Assembly (NCBI RefSeq): GCF_017833415.1
Contig: NZ_JAFICC010000005.1
Coordinates: 1-64,000, forward strand
From: Flavobacterium sp. 1355
GTDB lineage: Bacteria; Bacteroidota; Bacteroidia; Flavobacteriales; Flavobacteriaceae
Length of the DNA: 64,000 bases
Direction: 5' to 3'
Shown: positions 29,130 to 39,700 of the stretch, piece after piece
Layout of the letters: every line of letters starts with the position of its first letter
How positions within the stretch are numbered: position 1 is the first letter of the stretch
Notes under the pieces: generated by a model
Seen by the model: only the letters and a program-made list of their open reading frames with translations
What the model was told of the DNA's origin: nothing
Databases searched by the model: none
Translations under genes and position numbers: made by a program

Positions 29130-29284
29130 TAAACACTTTACCTGTAAAAATAGAAGATACCGAGGGCTTTTTAAAAACAATTTTTACAGCTTAAATTTAT
29201 ATTAGATATTCTTTATATACACGACATTTGAGTTGGTCACTTTTACCAGAATTTGCAACCATTTGTATTTAGAATATACTTTTT

Positions 29285-30826
29285 TTAATTATCGCAGAAC
29301 GAACCAATTTGCTTTAAATGCCTTTCAGTCTGGTATTTATTAAAGTTATCCCATTTTGGAGCGGTACTTGTTTTTTGTCCGTACATTGCATCCAGGCAAA
29401 TGTTGTTGTCCTTGTATTTGTCATGTAAAACAGCCAAAATTTTAAAGAAAAATTCATCCAGCATGATGATGGCTTCAAATTCTGATTTTAGAGTACCGTA
29501 ATTAGAATCTGAAGGATTTAACAGCTGCAGTAAATTTAAAAGCTCTGTCTTTTCTTCTTCATTGATTTCAGTGGCATAACCCATTTTTAAGGTTTTAAAG
29601 ACCAGGTTATTCCAGACTTTGCTATCATGTCCCCATTGCACATCAGGCAGGTTCAGGGAATGTTCGCAAATTAGAATAATAGAAAAAAGAACATCATTTA
29701 AATACTCCGCCGGAAATTCGTCAAAGCTTCTGAATTCGAAACCGCTCTGGTACATTTTTTCCTGATTAAAATCAAGCCCCACTTCCGAAAGCATTTCATA
29801 TTCCATGTCGGCTTCAATCTGATCGCGCCACCAGATGTTTTCTTCTTTTGCAAATTTCAGCAGTTTTCTAAAATTGTCTACCTTATAGGTTAGAATTTTA
29901 CCTTTTGGCATTGATTTGTTATAAGTTCCAACACCTATGTAACGGGACATGGCATTTCGCATGGAGCCCAAAGTAAATTTTTTGTCTAAACTGTATTTAT
30001 CACTGATCACGCCCATAATATCAGGGCTTCCGAGCGTGGATATGAAAAAAGGCTCAAACCACTGTAATAAGTAAATAGCGTTGCTATGTGTTTTTTCAAA
30101 ATCATTGTAATCCACAATTCTGCTGTCTTCTGTTAATGTCGGTAAGGTAATATGAAAATGGTAAGTTCCGTTATTGAACAAAACCAGGTTTTCCTGATTG
30201 GTCATAAACATATTAAGGCCGTTGTTGTAATCCGGAAAATTTAATTTCCCGTTTACCACAGACGATTCGTTGATTTTATCCAAAAACAGTTTTTTGGTCG
30301 CTTTCAATTCTTTGCAGGAATCAGTAATTGTTCTGTTTTCAAAATATTTGGTTACAAATTCAATGGAATCACCGTCAAAATGCACAGATCCCATCGTTTT
30401 GTTTCTCTGGGTAATCATACTCTGAATGTTGTATGGCTGGTCTTCAAGGAAAAGTTCCATAATCGATTTGCCTAGATATTCCGGATTTTCAATCGGTTCT
30501 GCGATCGTCTCACCAGCTTGCGTATCAATTAATGTTTTTACTGGCGATAATGTCTTGTGCTGATAATTGATATCGAGCTTTTCCAGCGAATGACTGTTCA
30601 TCATTCGGCTTACTTTATAGCTTTCAGTCAGATTAAAAGCTTTTTTCAGCATAGGAGCCAGGCTTTCGGGTTTATAGCATTTTCTATAATCAATACTATA
30701 TTTCTCAAAACCAATTTTTTCTTGTATAAATTCACCAGAAACTATTAGAGGTTCTTCAAACTGCATGTAGGTTTCGTTTTCCAGTCCTATTCCCCAATAA
30801 TATTTTTTTGTCTGATTGTCTTTCAT
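29285..30826 (-). CDS. Amidoligase-like protein (glutamate-cysteine ligase fold)
   Basis: 513 residues, no signal peptide, no membrane segment. I do not know a named family for it, but it has the marks of the glutamine-synthetase/glutamate-cysteine-ligase fold: an N-terminal metal-binding strand GIGLENE (12-18), a strand with histidines NNGTYHFHITLPT (218-230), EPFFISTLGSPD (258-269), which resembles the 'PLxLAL..NSP' segment of such ligases, and EFRSFDEFP (364-372) like their conserved arginine motif. Members join an amine to a carboxylate with ATP; those called amidoligases make peptide-like tags or metabolites. The cysteine amidase-like gene 423 nt upstream on the same strand could be a partner. 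The substrate is unknown. Confidence 0.6.
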   Translation of the reverse strand: MKDNQTKKYYWGIGLENETYMQFEEPLIVSGEFIQEKIGFEKYSIDYRKCYKPESLAPMLKKAFNLTESYKVSRMMNSHSLEKLDINYQHKTLSPVKTLIDTQAGETIAEPIENPEYLGKSIMELFLEDQPYNIQSMITQRNKTMGSVHFDGDSIEFVTKYFENRTITDSCKELKATKKLFLDKINESSVVNGKLNFPDYNNGLNMFMTNQENLVLFNNGTYHFHITLPTLTEDSRIVDYNDFEKTHSNAIYLLQWFEPFFISTLGSPDIMGVISDKYSLDKKFTLGSMRNAMSRYIGVGTYNKSMPKGKILTYKVDNFRKLLKFAKEENIWWRDQIEADMEYEMLSEVGLDFNQEKMYQSGFEFRSFDEFPAEYLNDVLFSIILICEHSLNLPDVQWGHDSKVWNNLVFKTLKMGYATEINEEEKTELLNLLQLLNPSDSNYGTLKSEFEAIIMLDEFFFKILAVLHDKYKDNNICLDAMYGQKTSTAPKWDNFNKYQTERHLKQIGSFCDN

Positions 30827-31249
30827 TTATACTTACTTTCTTTCTTAAGGTTAATTATAATTTTTAAAGCATTATTTCATTTGAAGGTACAAATCCGTGT
30901 ATATAAGTGACAGGAAACCTATAACGGATTAAGCACATTATTGCCTCCATTATAAAAAGTTTTTTGTTTACTTTTAAAATATAGGAATTTGTATTTTAGA
31001 TATTTCGCACTTTTATCGAAGGAAAGATCAAATAAAGGAGTAAATTTTTGTAATAGGATTATAAAATTACCAGTGTATTAATCGCTTTGTATCAATAATT
31101 TAAGCAAGGGAACGGCTAAATCACAACTTTTGCTGCTCTTGTTTTTTCTAAGTTGCAAAAGTAGTTTTTTATTATCGTATTTACAAGTAGTTATCTCGTT
31201 GATAATCAATATTTTTTTAAATGTTTAACGATATAGCGAATTGCGTTTT
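30827..31249. other. Intergenic spacer, nothing recognised
   Basis: 423 bases of very AT-rich DNA between the cysteine amidase-like and amidoligase-like genes, both read on the minus strand. I found no consensus promoter, hairpin terminator or conserved reading frame. Confidence 0.5.
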
Positions 31250-31987
31250 TTATTCGTGATAATAAAATACATAAGAGGAATACAAATCATCATTCCACCA
31301 GTCTTTTCTCACCTCCGAAAAGTAATTGTAATTCAGTTTTCCTGCCTGTGACTGCAGCGGATATACAACAACGCCATTTTCGCGGTACGCTTTATGCAGT
31401 TCTGTTTCAGGAACCACGGGAACAATGTGTCCGGAGAGACCTTTTTCTCTTCTCTTGGCGCAGATTATTCCAATTCCGCCATGGGCATTAACCTTCTGCT
31501 GGATTTCTTCAGCTGTAAACATTCTTTCCCATCCAAAATTTTGTCCCCATTCTAAAAACCAGTCGTGTATGGCACTAGAATAGATGCGGTCTACGGTTTG
31601 TCCAAAAACAGCGTCTACATCTTGTCCCTGTATAATTTTTTCCAGGGATTCGGGAGTCCACCAAACGGTTGGGACATATACTTTAGCGAAATAGCAATAA
31701 TCATAAGAGTATACATTGCAATAAGTGTCTTCTACAGTTCTTTGATATCTAAGACTCGTTTCAACGTCCAGTTTATCGATTATTCTGGCAATACTTTCTT
31801 TTTTACTCGCTGTATCTGTAAGGTCCCTGTAAGGAATGGCAGAATCCATTAGCGGTTTTTCTTTCATTTCCATAGAATCCAGCCGCGATTGCAGATCTGG
31901 TAACAAATTGGCTTTCTTAATTTGAATATTCGATAGTGTATGACCATCTAAAGGTAACGATGCTACTGTTACAGTATGTTTTTCCAT
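31250..31987 (-). CDS. Papain-fold (NlpC/P60- or CHAP-like) cysteine amidase candidate
   Basis: 245 residues without a signal peptide. The N-terminal 80 residues are unassigned. From residue 85 it resembles papain-fold amidases: the probable nucleophile C90 in DTYCNVYSYDY, a helical insert, then HGGIGIICAKR and SGHIVPVVPE with the probable catalytic H187 and E194. Peptidases of this type cleave peptidoglycan stem peptides or remove peptide-linked groups. Lack of a signal peptide argues against cell-wall growth and for a cytoplasmic or lytic role. It lies upstream of the amidoligase-like gene. The family assignment is moderate. Confidence 0.6.
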   Translation of the reverse strand: MEKHTVTVASLPLDGHTLSNIQIKKANLLPDLQSRLDSMEMKEKPLMDSAIPYRDLTDTASKKESIARIIDKLDVETSLRYQRTVEDTYCNVYSYDYCYFAKVYVPTVWWTPESLEKIIQGQDVDAVFGQTVDRIYSSAIHDWFLEWGQNFGWERMFTAEEIQQKVNAHGGIGIICAKRREKGLSGHIVPVVPETELHKAYRENGVVVYPLQSQAGKLNYNYFSEVRKDWWNDDLYSSYVFYYHE

Positions 31988-32368
31988 CTTGACTGCTTAA
32001 AATTAATTGACCTGACACTGCTAAATTGATTAATTATACAGCGAAATTTGATTAGCCAGCGGGTAAATGTAAGGATTTTAAGTTGCTAAAGAGTTTTAGA
32101 AAAAGACAAATTACAGAAAATTGTGTGCTTACTTTAATTGTTTGGTCTTTTTAAATACAAAAAAACATAGCATTTAGTATGCCTTTTGCTTTTGAAACTA
32201 TGATAGATTTCGTTAATCTTTGTCCTTTTCACTTCCTCTTCATACTTAAATCCGCCTTAACTTTTTTTACCATTATGGGTTTTTGAAAAGATTGAAAAAG
32301 TGACCTTTTATTCAAGAAAAGGGGAATGGATTTATTAATGTCTCAAATAAACAGGTAAAATGTCCTTT
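31988..32368. other. Intergenic spacer with one copy of a long dispersed repeat
   Basis: No gene is seen. The notable content is at 32265-32309: a stretch of about 45 bases that recurs in the same orientation at 48299-48344. The core from 32279 (GTTTTTGAAAAGATTG...) is identical over 30 bases in both copies. Confidence 0.6.
32265..32309 (+). repeat. Left copy of a 45-bp direct repeat
   Basis: Begins TTTTACCATTATGGG and has a 30-base core (32279-32308) identical to 48315-48344. The other copy lies between a transcription terminator and a tRNA 3' fragment. The two copies bracket about 16 kb. Confidence 0.75.
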
Positions 32369-34621
32369 TTATAATCTCAAATGTTTTTTAATGTATTTTG
32401 CAGTAAAGGATTTTTTATTTTTAAGGAGTTCTTCAACTGTTCCTTCAAAAATAATATTCCCTCCATATTTTCCTGCACCAGGTCCAATGTCAATAATCCA
32501 ATCTGCCTGAGCAATAACATCCAGATTATGTTCTACAATAATTAAGGTGTTGTTTTTTTGCAGTAATTTATCGCAAAATAAAAGTAGTTTCTGTGTATCA
32601 CTTGGATGCAATCCGGTAGTTGGTTCGTCTAAAATAAGAACTTTATTTGCATTATTTAACTCTTTCGTTAGTTTTAAACGTTGCCTTTCACCACCCGAAA
32701 AGCTGCTCAATCGTTGGCCTAAGGTTAAATAGTCTAAGCCAAGTTCGATTAAAACATCGAAATGTTCGGTGAATGATTTATCATTAAAAAAGAGATAAGC
32801 TTCTGTAATAGTCATATTCATTACATCGACAATATTTTTTTTATTATAAGAATATTGCAACACTTTTGGTTCAAATCCAGAGCCATTACAAACTTCGCAA
32901 ATTTGCTCTATATCATCCATAAAAGCTAAATCAATTCTCTCAATTCCGGATCCTTTACAGTTTTTGCAGCCACCTTCACTATTACTGCTAAATAATTTAT
33001 CTGAAACGTTATTAGCTTTTGCAAACAATTTTCTTACTGTGTCAGACAGACCCAGATAAGTCAGTAAATTTGATCTGAAACTTGCTGTAAATAAAGATTG
33101 GTCTATTACGGTTACATTTTTATATAAATCAGGAATCACTTTACCGATTAGTGTACTTTTCCCCGAACCTGCAATTCCTGTTACTACTGTCATTACATGT
33201 TTTGGAATTTTAACACTAACATCATTAAGATTATGCATAGTAGCATTCTTAATTTCCAAATATCCCTGGGCAATTTTTGGGTTATTGTTCATAACAGGTA
33301 TTCTGGCAAAATACAATCCTGTTTTCCCTTCTGATTTTTTGAGATCTTCAAAAGTGCCTTCAAAAATGATTTCTCCGCCATTTTTTCCCGATCCGGGCCC
33401 CATATCAATTATCCAATCTGCAATCTTAATCAAATCAGGATCATGCTCTACAATTAAAACAGTGTTTCCTTTATCCCTGATTTGCTGAATTATCGAAGAA
33501 ATATTTTGTAAATCTTTTGGATGAAGTCCAATACTTGGCTCATCAAACACGTAAAGTAAATCGACCAAACTGTTGCCCAGGTTTCTAACCATTTTTATTC
33601 GTTGTGACTCTCCTCCCGAAAGTGTGTCTGTTCGCCTGTCTAGGGTTAAATACTGCAACCCAATGTTTATGATGTTTTCTAATTTTTTTGTAAGTTCATT
33701 TAATATAACTTCATAAGATTTAGTTTTTATCCGGCAAATAAAATCAAGAAGTTCATCCACTGAAAGCGCTGTGCAGTCAGCAATATTCTTATCATTTATT
33801 TTGCACGACAGAATTTTATTATTTAATCTTTTACCATTACACACCGGACATTCTTTGGTTCTGATAATCTCCTGAAGATCTTTTTTCCGTGTCAGATTTT
33901 CTTTTGAATCCTTTTTTAAAAATGCTTTTTCAATTCTGGGAACCACGCCTTCGTAGTTTACAGTTTTCCCCCATTCCTTACTTGGTTTTTTAGGTTTGTG
34001 TTCTGTTGCATAAAGTAATGTTTCCCATTCCTGATTAGTGTAATCTTTCAGTTTTTTATCATTATCAAAATAACCTGATAGGGTATACCTTGTTAAGCGC
34101 CAGCCACCTGGCTGAAAGGTTGGGAATTTTATAGCACCTTCATTTAATGATTTATTTTTATCTATCAGCACATTAATATTTACACTTTGTATAAAACCCA
34201 ATCCTTCACAATTTGGGCACATTCCTTGTGGATTATTGAATGAAAACACATTCGAATATCCAACAAATGGTTCGCCAATGCGCGAAAAAAGTAGCCGTAA
34301 TGATGCATATATATCCGTTGCTGTACCCATTGTAGATCGAGCATTTCCGCCCAATCTTTTTTGGTTGATGATAATTGGAACATTCAGATTTTCTATTTTA
34401 TCGACATCAGGAATCCCAAAATGCTGCAATCTATTACGTATAAAACTATTTTGTGTTTCATTAATCTGTCGTTGGGCTTCGGCTCCTATGGTTTCAAAAA
34501 CAAGAGAGGATTTTCCAGAACCTGATACACCAGTAAAAACGGTAATTTTGTGTTTAGGAATATTTAATGATATGTTTTTAAGATTATTTTGTCGGGCATT
34601 TATTATTACAATACTTTCCAT
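32369..34621 (-). CDS. Short UvrA paralogue (excinuclease ABC subunit A-like ATPase)
   Basis: A 750-residue double ABC ATPase of the UvrA superfamily. It has Walker A motifs GVSGSGKS (31-38) and GIAGSGKST, signature motifs LSGGESQR and FSGGERQR, the second Walker B LILDEPTTGLHP, and zinc-binding CPNCEGLGF and CKNCKGSG/CEVCNGSG clusters. It is about 190 residues shorter than canonical UvrA (about 940), as in the UvrA2/DrrC-like class, where the missing part is the UvrB-binding region. Such proteins are linked to tolerance of DNA-binding drugs rather than housekeeping repair. A nested inverted repeat immediately upstream (34630-34659) looks like an operator. Confidence 0.85.
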   Translation of the reverse strand: MESIVIINARQNNLKNISLNIPKHKITVFTGVSGSGKSSLVFETIGAEAQRQINETQNSFIRNRLQHFGIPDVDKIENLNVPIIINQKRLGGNARSTMGTATDIYASLRLLFSRIGEPFVGYSNVFSFNNPQGMCPNCEGLGFIQSVNINVLIDKNKSLNEGAIKFPTFQPGGWRLTRYTLSGYFDNDKKLKDYTNQEWETLLYATEHKPKKPSKEWGKTVNYEGVVPRIEKAFLKKDSKENLTRKKDLQEIIRTKECPVCNGKRLNNKILSCKINDKNIADCTALSVDELLDFICRIKTKSYEVILNELTKKLENIINIGLQYLTLDRRTDTLSGGESQRIKMVRNLGNSLVDLLYVFDEPSIGLHPKDLQNISSIIQQIRDKGNTVLIVEHDPDLIKIADWIIDMGPGSGKNGGEIIFEGTFEDLKKSEGKTGLYFARIPVMNNNPKIAQGYLEIKNATMHNLNDVSVKIPKHVMTVVTGIAGSGKSTLIGKVIPDLYKNVTVIDQSLFTASFRSNLLTYLGLSDTVRKLFAKANNVSDKLFSSNSEGGCKNCKGSGIERIDLAFMDDIEQICEVCNGSGFEPKVLQYSYNKKNIVDVMNMTITEAYLFFNDKSFTEHFDVLIELGLDYLTLGQRLSSFSGGERQRLKLTKELNNANKVLILDEPTTGLHPSDTQKLLLFCDKLLQKNNTLIIVEHNLDVIAQADWIIDIGPGAGKYGGNIIFEGTVEELLKNKKSFTAKYIKKHLRL

Positions 34622-34629
34622 AAATAATT

Positions 34630-34659
34630 TTAGTTAACTTGAATAATTAACTAAGTTAA
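34630..34659. promoter_or_regulatory. Nested inverted repeat, probable operator of the UvrA-like gene
   Basis: TTAGTTAA (34630-34637) and TTAACTAA (34647-34654) are exact inverted repeats 9 nt apart, and TTAACTT (34634-34640) with AAGTTAA (34653-34659) forms a second overlapping pair. The site begins 9 nt upstream of the UvrA-like start codon, where a repressor would block transcription or initiation. No regulator gene is adjacent. The remaining spacer to 35007 shows nothing I can name. Confidence 0.5.
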
Positions 34660-35007
34660 TGATCATTTTTTATGAATAAAACCGAAAAATATTTTTTTAA
34701 CGTTTTTGGATTTGTATTATTCCATACAGGTAAATTTTATAAAGTTTCGAACCTAAATTCGGCAGGCCTTGTTTTTTCCGCGATTCTATTTTTCAAAATA
34801 CTTGTGGCAATGTATAGGCAAGGTTATCTATAATATGGCGCCGTCAGGGTCACCTGTAGAAGTAATGCTAACTTAATAGTAGAATTATTGTTTAAAGATA
34901 AGGGAGATCTAATTTGAATTTTTGTAATCCATTAATTTAACATAAAGATAAATCTACTTTTTAGGTATTCTTTGTGTGTTAGTTTTCATTTGTGTTTTTA
35001 AAGCAAT

Positions 35008-35592
35008 ATGAAAAATTATTTTTTGCAAATGTCTGATGAGGAACTCCAGAAATTGATTTTTAAGGAAAACCATGATGCATTTGCAATTATTTTCGATCGA
35101 TATTGGAAGAAGTTGTATACTTATGCTTTTAAGATTTATAAGGACGAAGAAATCTGTGAAGACATCGTTCAGGAAATTTTTATCAGTCTGTGGAAGAACT
35201 CAGGAAATACAGTCATTCTCAATCTCGAAGCCTACCTTTTCAGGGCTGTAAAATACAAAATTGCCAATCACATCAGAAGCTTAAAATTTGACCGCGAGCA
35301 TATCGAAGTGCTGGAAACCATTTCGGAGCCGAACCATACGGTGGATCATATCGAATACATTGAATTCGAGAAAGGTATCATGAACCAAATCAGTCAATTG
35401 ACACCAAAGTGCCGGGAAGTTTTTTTACTAAGCCGAATGGAGCAATTTTCGAATGCTGAAATTGCAGAAAAATTAAATCTTTCAATTCATACCGTTGAAA
35501 AACATATCAGTAATGCCTTAAAACAATTACGTGATAAAGGACATCATTATGCCCTGCTTTTTTACTGGACAACTCTTCTTTATGTTAACTAA
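35008..35592 (+). CDS. ECF RNA polymerase sigma factor (FecI/Bacteroidota SusC-linked type)
   Basis: 194 residues with sigma-70 region 2 (AFAIIFDRYWKKLYTYAF, EDIVQEIFISLWKN) and region 4 (SNAEIAEKLNLSIHTVEKHI). It matches the ECF subgroup that Bacteroidota place before FecR-type anti-sigma factors and SusC/SusD genes. It should direct transcription of the susC operon when its anti-sigma factor is relieved by ligand-loaded SusC. The anti-sigma gene begins 89 nt downstream. Confidence 0.92.
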   Translation: MKNYFLQMSDEELQKLIFKENHDAFAIIFDRYWKKLYTYAFKIYKDEEICEDIVQEIFISLWKNSGNTVILNLEAYLFRAVKYKIANHIRSLKFDREHIEVLETISEPNHTVDHIEYIEFEKGIMNQISQLTPKCREVFLLSRMEQFSNAEIAEKLNLSIHTVEKHISNALKQLRDKGHHYALLFYWTTLLYVN

Positions 35593-35681
35593 AAAAGTAC
35601 TGTTTTAAGAAAACGTTAAGCCTGCTTTTTCGACTACTTGTCTTAATCAAAATTGGTGACTTATCTATAAAAGCACTCATT

Positions 35682-36623
35682 TTGAAAAAAGAAACCCTTT
35701 TGCTACTGGCAAAAAAATACACAGACGGTACTTGCACACCGGAAGAAAAAACGGCAGTTGAAGCCTTTTTTGATAAGATGCAGGATAATTCAACAATCGG
35801 TTTGCAGCAATTGCCTGATGTAAAAGGAGATATTATTCTTGGAAAAATAGTCCATGAATTACAAACCAAAAAACAATCTGCAAAATTCAGATTTAATAAA
35901 GCCCTAAGAATCGCCGCGATTTTGATTGTTGCATTGGCAGTTTCTTTTTCAGTTATCAAATTTACCCTGACGCCAAAAGAGATCATTCAGATTGCCCATA
36001 AAGGAGAAAAGAAAGAAGTTTTGCTGCAGGATGGAAGTGTGGTAGTCCTGAACTCCAACAGTAGTATTACCTATCCGGAAAAATTTGGGGACACCCGAAA
36101 TATAAAACTTAGCGGAGAGGCGTATTTTAAGGTTTTTCGAGATATTAAAAGACCTTTTATAGTACAAACGCATGATGTAAAAGTCAGAGTACTGGGTACT
36201 TCATTTGATATCAACTCCTATAAACACAGATCGACCAAAGTAAGTGTCCTTACCGGAAAAGTTGAAGTCAGTTCTGCTTCAGGAAACAAAGTGGTTATTG
36301 TTAAAAACCAACAAGCTGATCTAAAGCGCAATGCTAATTTTCATATCTCAGCAGATGATAGTTCAGATGGAATAGCCTGGGCCAGCAATACCATTATTCT
36401 TAAAAATACAACGCTTTCTGAAACCGCAAAAATTATTGAGAACTGGTACAATGTCGACATCACATTTGAAGATCAGGAAATCAAAAAATTGACTATTTCC
36501 GGAAAGTTTAAAGATGAAAAATTAGAAAATGTACTGGAAAGTATTGCCTTTTTGAAACAGCTAAAAATAATTTACATAACCCAAAACCAAATTGTTATAA
36601 GAAGAAAGACATCTCAAGAGTAA
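35682..36623 (+). CDS. FecR-family anti-sigma factor
   Basis: 313 residues: cytoplasmic sigma-binding N-terminus (about 1-68), one transmembrane helix (about 70-90, IAAILIVALAVSFSVI), a periplasmic FecR domain (LLQDGSVVVLNSNSSITYP, FIVQTHDVKVRVLGTSFDI) and a C-terminal DUF4974 domain (LSETAKIIENWYNVDITF). The start is a TTG at 35682, which gives the family-typical MKKETLLLLAKKYTDG opening; no in-frame ATG is near. It receives the signal from the STN domain of the SusC-like receptor next door. Confidence 0.9.
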   Translation: MKKETLLLLAKKYTDGTCTPEEKTAVEAFFDKMQDNSTIGLQQLPDVKGDIILGKIVHELQTKKQSAKFRFNKALRIAAILIVALAVSFSVIKFTLTPKEIIQIAHKGEKKEVLLQDGSVVVLNSNSSITYPEKFGDTRNIKLSGEAYFKVFRDIKRPFIVQTHDVKVRVLGTSFDINSYKHRSTKVSVLTGKVEVSSASGNKVVIVKNQQADLKRNANFHISADDSSDGIAWASNTIILKNTTLSETAKIIENWYNVDITFEDQEIKKLTISGKFKDEKLENVLESIAFLKQLKIIYITQNQIVIRRKTSQE

Positions 36624-36631
36624 ACAATAAA

Positions 36632-36657
36632 CCCGCTTCCGGTGCAACGGAAACGGG
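36632..36657 (+). promoter_or_regulatory. Stem-loop between the anti-sigma and susC-like genes
   Basis: Two stacked helices (CCCG with CGGG, TTCCG with CGGAA) separated by one mismatch and closed by a 6-nt loop. An A-run follows instead of a T-run, so it is not a standard plus-strand terminator. It could be a leader structure, an RNA-processing site or an attenuator. A GTG in its loop (36642) is an in-frame but unlikely start for the receptor. Confidence 0.5.
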
Positions 36658-36701
36658 CATTAAAAAAAAGACTACAAATAGAAATTTATAGCCCAATAGT
36701 A

Positions 36702-39700
36702 ATGAACACGAAACTACAATTTTTTTTCAATAACTATATGAAGATGAAAAATCTTTATATACTGATAACAATCTTTTTGACCCTTCCGGCATTTGCCATT
36801 ACAAATTCGAAAAAAGAAAGCCAAATCAGCTTAAATCTGAAGGATGCCACAATTACAGAATTTTTTAAAGTGATTGAACAAAAAACAGCATTCACTTTTG
36901 TTTTTGATGAAAAAATATCGGGAACTTCTCAGCGCATCACGATTTTTGCTGAAAAGGAAAGCCTTGATAACATCCTTTTAAAAATCTCAGAAAGAACCGG
37001 ATTTTCTTTCAAAAAAATTAACAATACTATTATTGTAACCAAAAACGCGCGCGTGCAAATGAACGTACGCGGTAAAGTTCTTGATGAAAGCGGTTTTCCA
37101 ATTCCGGGCGCTACTGTTCTTGAAAAAGGCACAAACACCAGTACTTTGACGGACATGGAAGGAAATTTCAACTTTGCAGTGTCAGGTTCCTCAGCCGTTC
37201 TTACGGTTTCTTATCTGGGATATCTTTCACAAGATGTTACAGTGAGTAATTCTTTCCTTACCATTACCATGAAAGTGAGTACAAGTGAGTTAAATGAGGT
37301 TGTGGTAACGGCTTTAGGAATAAAAAGAGAAGAAAAACGTCTTGGATTTTCGCAACAAACGATCAAATCAGAAAGTCTGTCTCAGGCCAGATCGAATAAC
37401 TGGTCGTCTGCCTTAAAAGGAAAAGTGGCAGGATTGAGCATCACTTCTGCAGGTTCAGGACCCATTAACTCACAGCAGATTACCTTGAGAGGAAACAGAT
37501 CGCTAAGCCCAAAAGGAAATTATGCACTTATAGTGGTAGACGGAGTACCGGTAAATGCAGAAATGACAACTTCTGGTTCATCGAGCGCCTATATGGGAGA
37601 AGATTCGCCAATTGATTATGGTAACGGAATCTCTGATCTTAACCTTGATGATATTGAAAGTGTAACAGTACTGAAAGGTGCCGGTGCAACGGCGCTTTAC
37701 GGAAGCCGTGCTGCCAATGGTGCATTGATCCTGACCACAAAATCAGGTAAGAAAAACAAAGGGCTTGGAATTTCATATAGTACCAGTGCTGCTTTTGATA
37801 AAGTTCAGCGATGGCCGGATTATCAATACAGGTACGGGCAGGGAACAGGAAATTCGCGTGATGCCCAGGGAAACCAGTATTATTCTTATGGCAATTCTGT
37901 CGACGGAACAAGTACCAGTGGAACCAGCAGTGCTTGGGGACCTGCTTTCACCGGACAAAATTTCTATCAATATGATCCTTCAGTCGAAGGGCAATCAGCA
38001 GACAGGGTTCCGTGGGTAGCTTATAAGGACAATCGGAAGGATTTCTGGAATACCGGAATAACTTTAAATAACAACATTTCTATACAGGGAGGCGATGATA
38101 AAGGATCGATGCGTCTTTCATTAGGCCGTCAGAAAAACGAATGGATTATGCCTAACACGGGTTTTGACAGGGTAACAGCTGCTATCAATGCCAATTATCA
38201 GGTGTCGGATAAAATCAAATTGGGAACTACGGTAAACTATAATACAAGAAATAGTGATAATCTGCCTTCTACAGGATATAACAATGGTTCTATTGCTTAT
38301 TTCATGATTTTCCAACAACCCAACATTGACCTGGATTGGTATCGTCCGATTTGGGAGAAGGGAAAAGAACAAATTCAGCAGTTGCATCCTTTCAGTTCTT
38401 TTATTGACAATCCTTATTTGATCGCTTATGAAGCTACCAATACGCTAAACAGTGATCAGATCGTGGGGAATATTTTTGCCAATATCAAATTATCATCCAA
38501 TCTGGATTTAATGGTTCGTTCAGCTTTGAATACCTACAATCAGACGAGAGAACAAAAAAGACCTTATAGTATCAACCGATATGCAAAAGGTTTTTATGAA
38601 AGACAGGATGTATACAAACAGGAAATGAATACGGACTTTTTACTTTCGTATAAAAAGAATTTCGGAAGCAAATTCGCTCTGGCAGCTTCAGCCGGAGGAA
38701 ATGCCATGAGTTATAAATACAGAAGAACAGAGGCCGAAGTAACAGGTTTAGTAGTTCCTGGAGTTTATAAACTTTCAAACGGATCAAGCGCACCGATTTT
38801 AACTTTAGGTGATGCTTATAAAAAAATGAACAGTCTTTATGGATTAGTTTCCTTTTCTTATGGCGAAATACTTTTTGTAGATGTTACAGGAAGAAATGAC
38901 TGGACCAGTACATTGCCGGTAGAAAACAATTCATTTTTTTATCCGTCTGTCAATACCAGTTTAATCATTTCAGAAATGGCGGCTATGCCAAAAGCGATTG
39001 ATTATTTAAAATATAGATTTTCGTATGCGCAGGTTGGTAATGATACCGAACCTTATAAAACGCAAAAGTATTATGGGCAAAGTGCATTTCCAAGTTCGGC
39101 CCAGACTTTAACCGTTTTATATAATGATCATTTTAAACCGGAAATTACCACCAGTTTTGAAACAGGTTTCGAAATCAGAATGCTTCAGAATCGCCTGACC
39201 CTTGACGCAACGGTTTATGAGAGCAGCACAAAAAATCAAATTATTGATATTCCGATGGATTTTTCAACGGGTTATAGCGGCGCTGTATTAAACGGAGGCG
39301 AAGTGAGGAATCGTGGTATCGAGCTTGTGCTTGGTGGGAAATTTATAGACCATAAAAATTTCAAATGGAATGCCAGCGTAAACTGGTCTCGCAATTGGAA
39401 TAAAGTAATGGAACTGGCAGAAGGAATCGACGGACAGCAGATTATTGGTTCAGGAGGAACAGCTTCGATCATTGCAAAAGTAGGAGGGACTACAAGTGCC
39501 ATTTATGGTTTTGGTTTCGTAAGATCACCAGACGGACAGATTGTTTATGACAATGCAGGACTTCCGGCTTATCCGGAGCAAATACAATATATTGGAGATG
39601 CTAGTCCGGATTGGAAAGCGGGTTTAACCAATACTTTTAATATTGGAAACTTCACCATGAATGTAACGATTGACGGGCAATATGGCGGGATGCTGTATTC

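Noticed and set aside
35682..35778. Choosing a downstream ATG (35778) for the FecR gene
   Set aside because: It would delete the conserved N-terminal sigma-binding helices; TTG at 35682 gives the normal family start.
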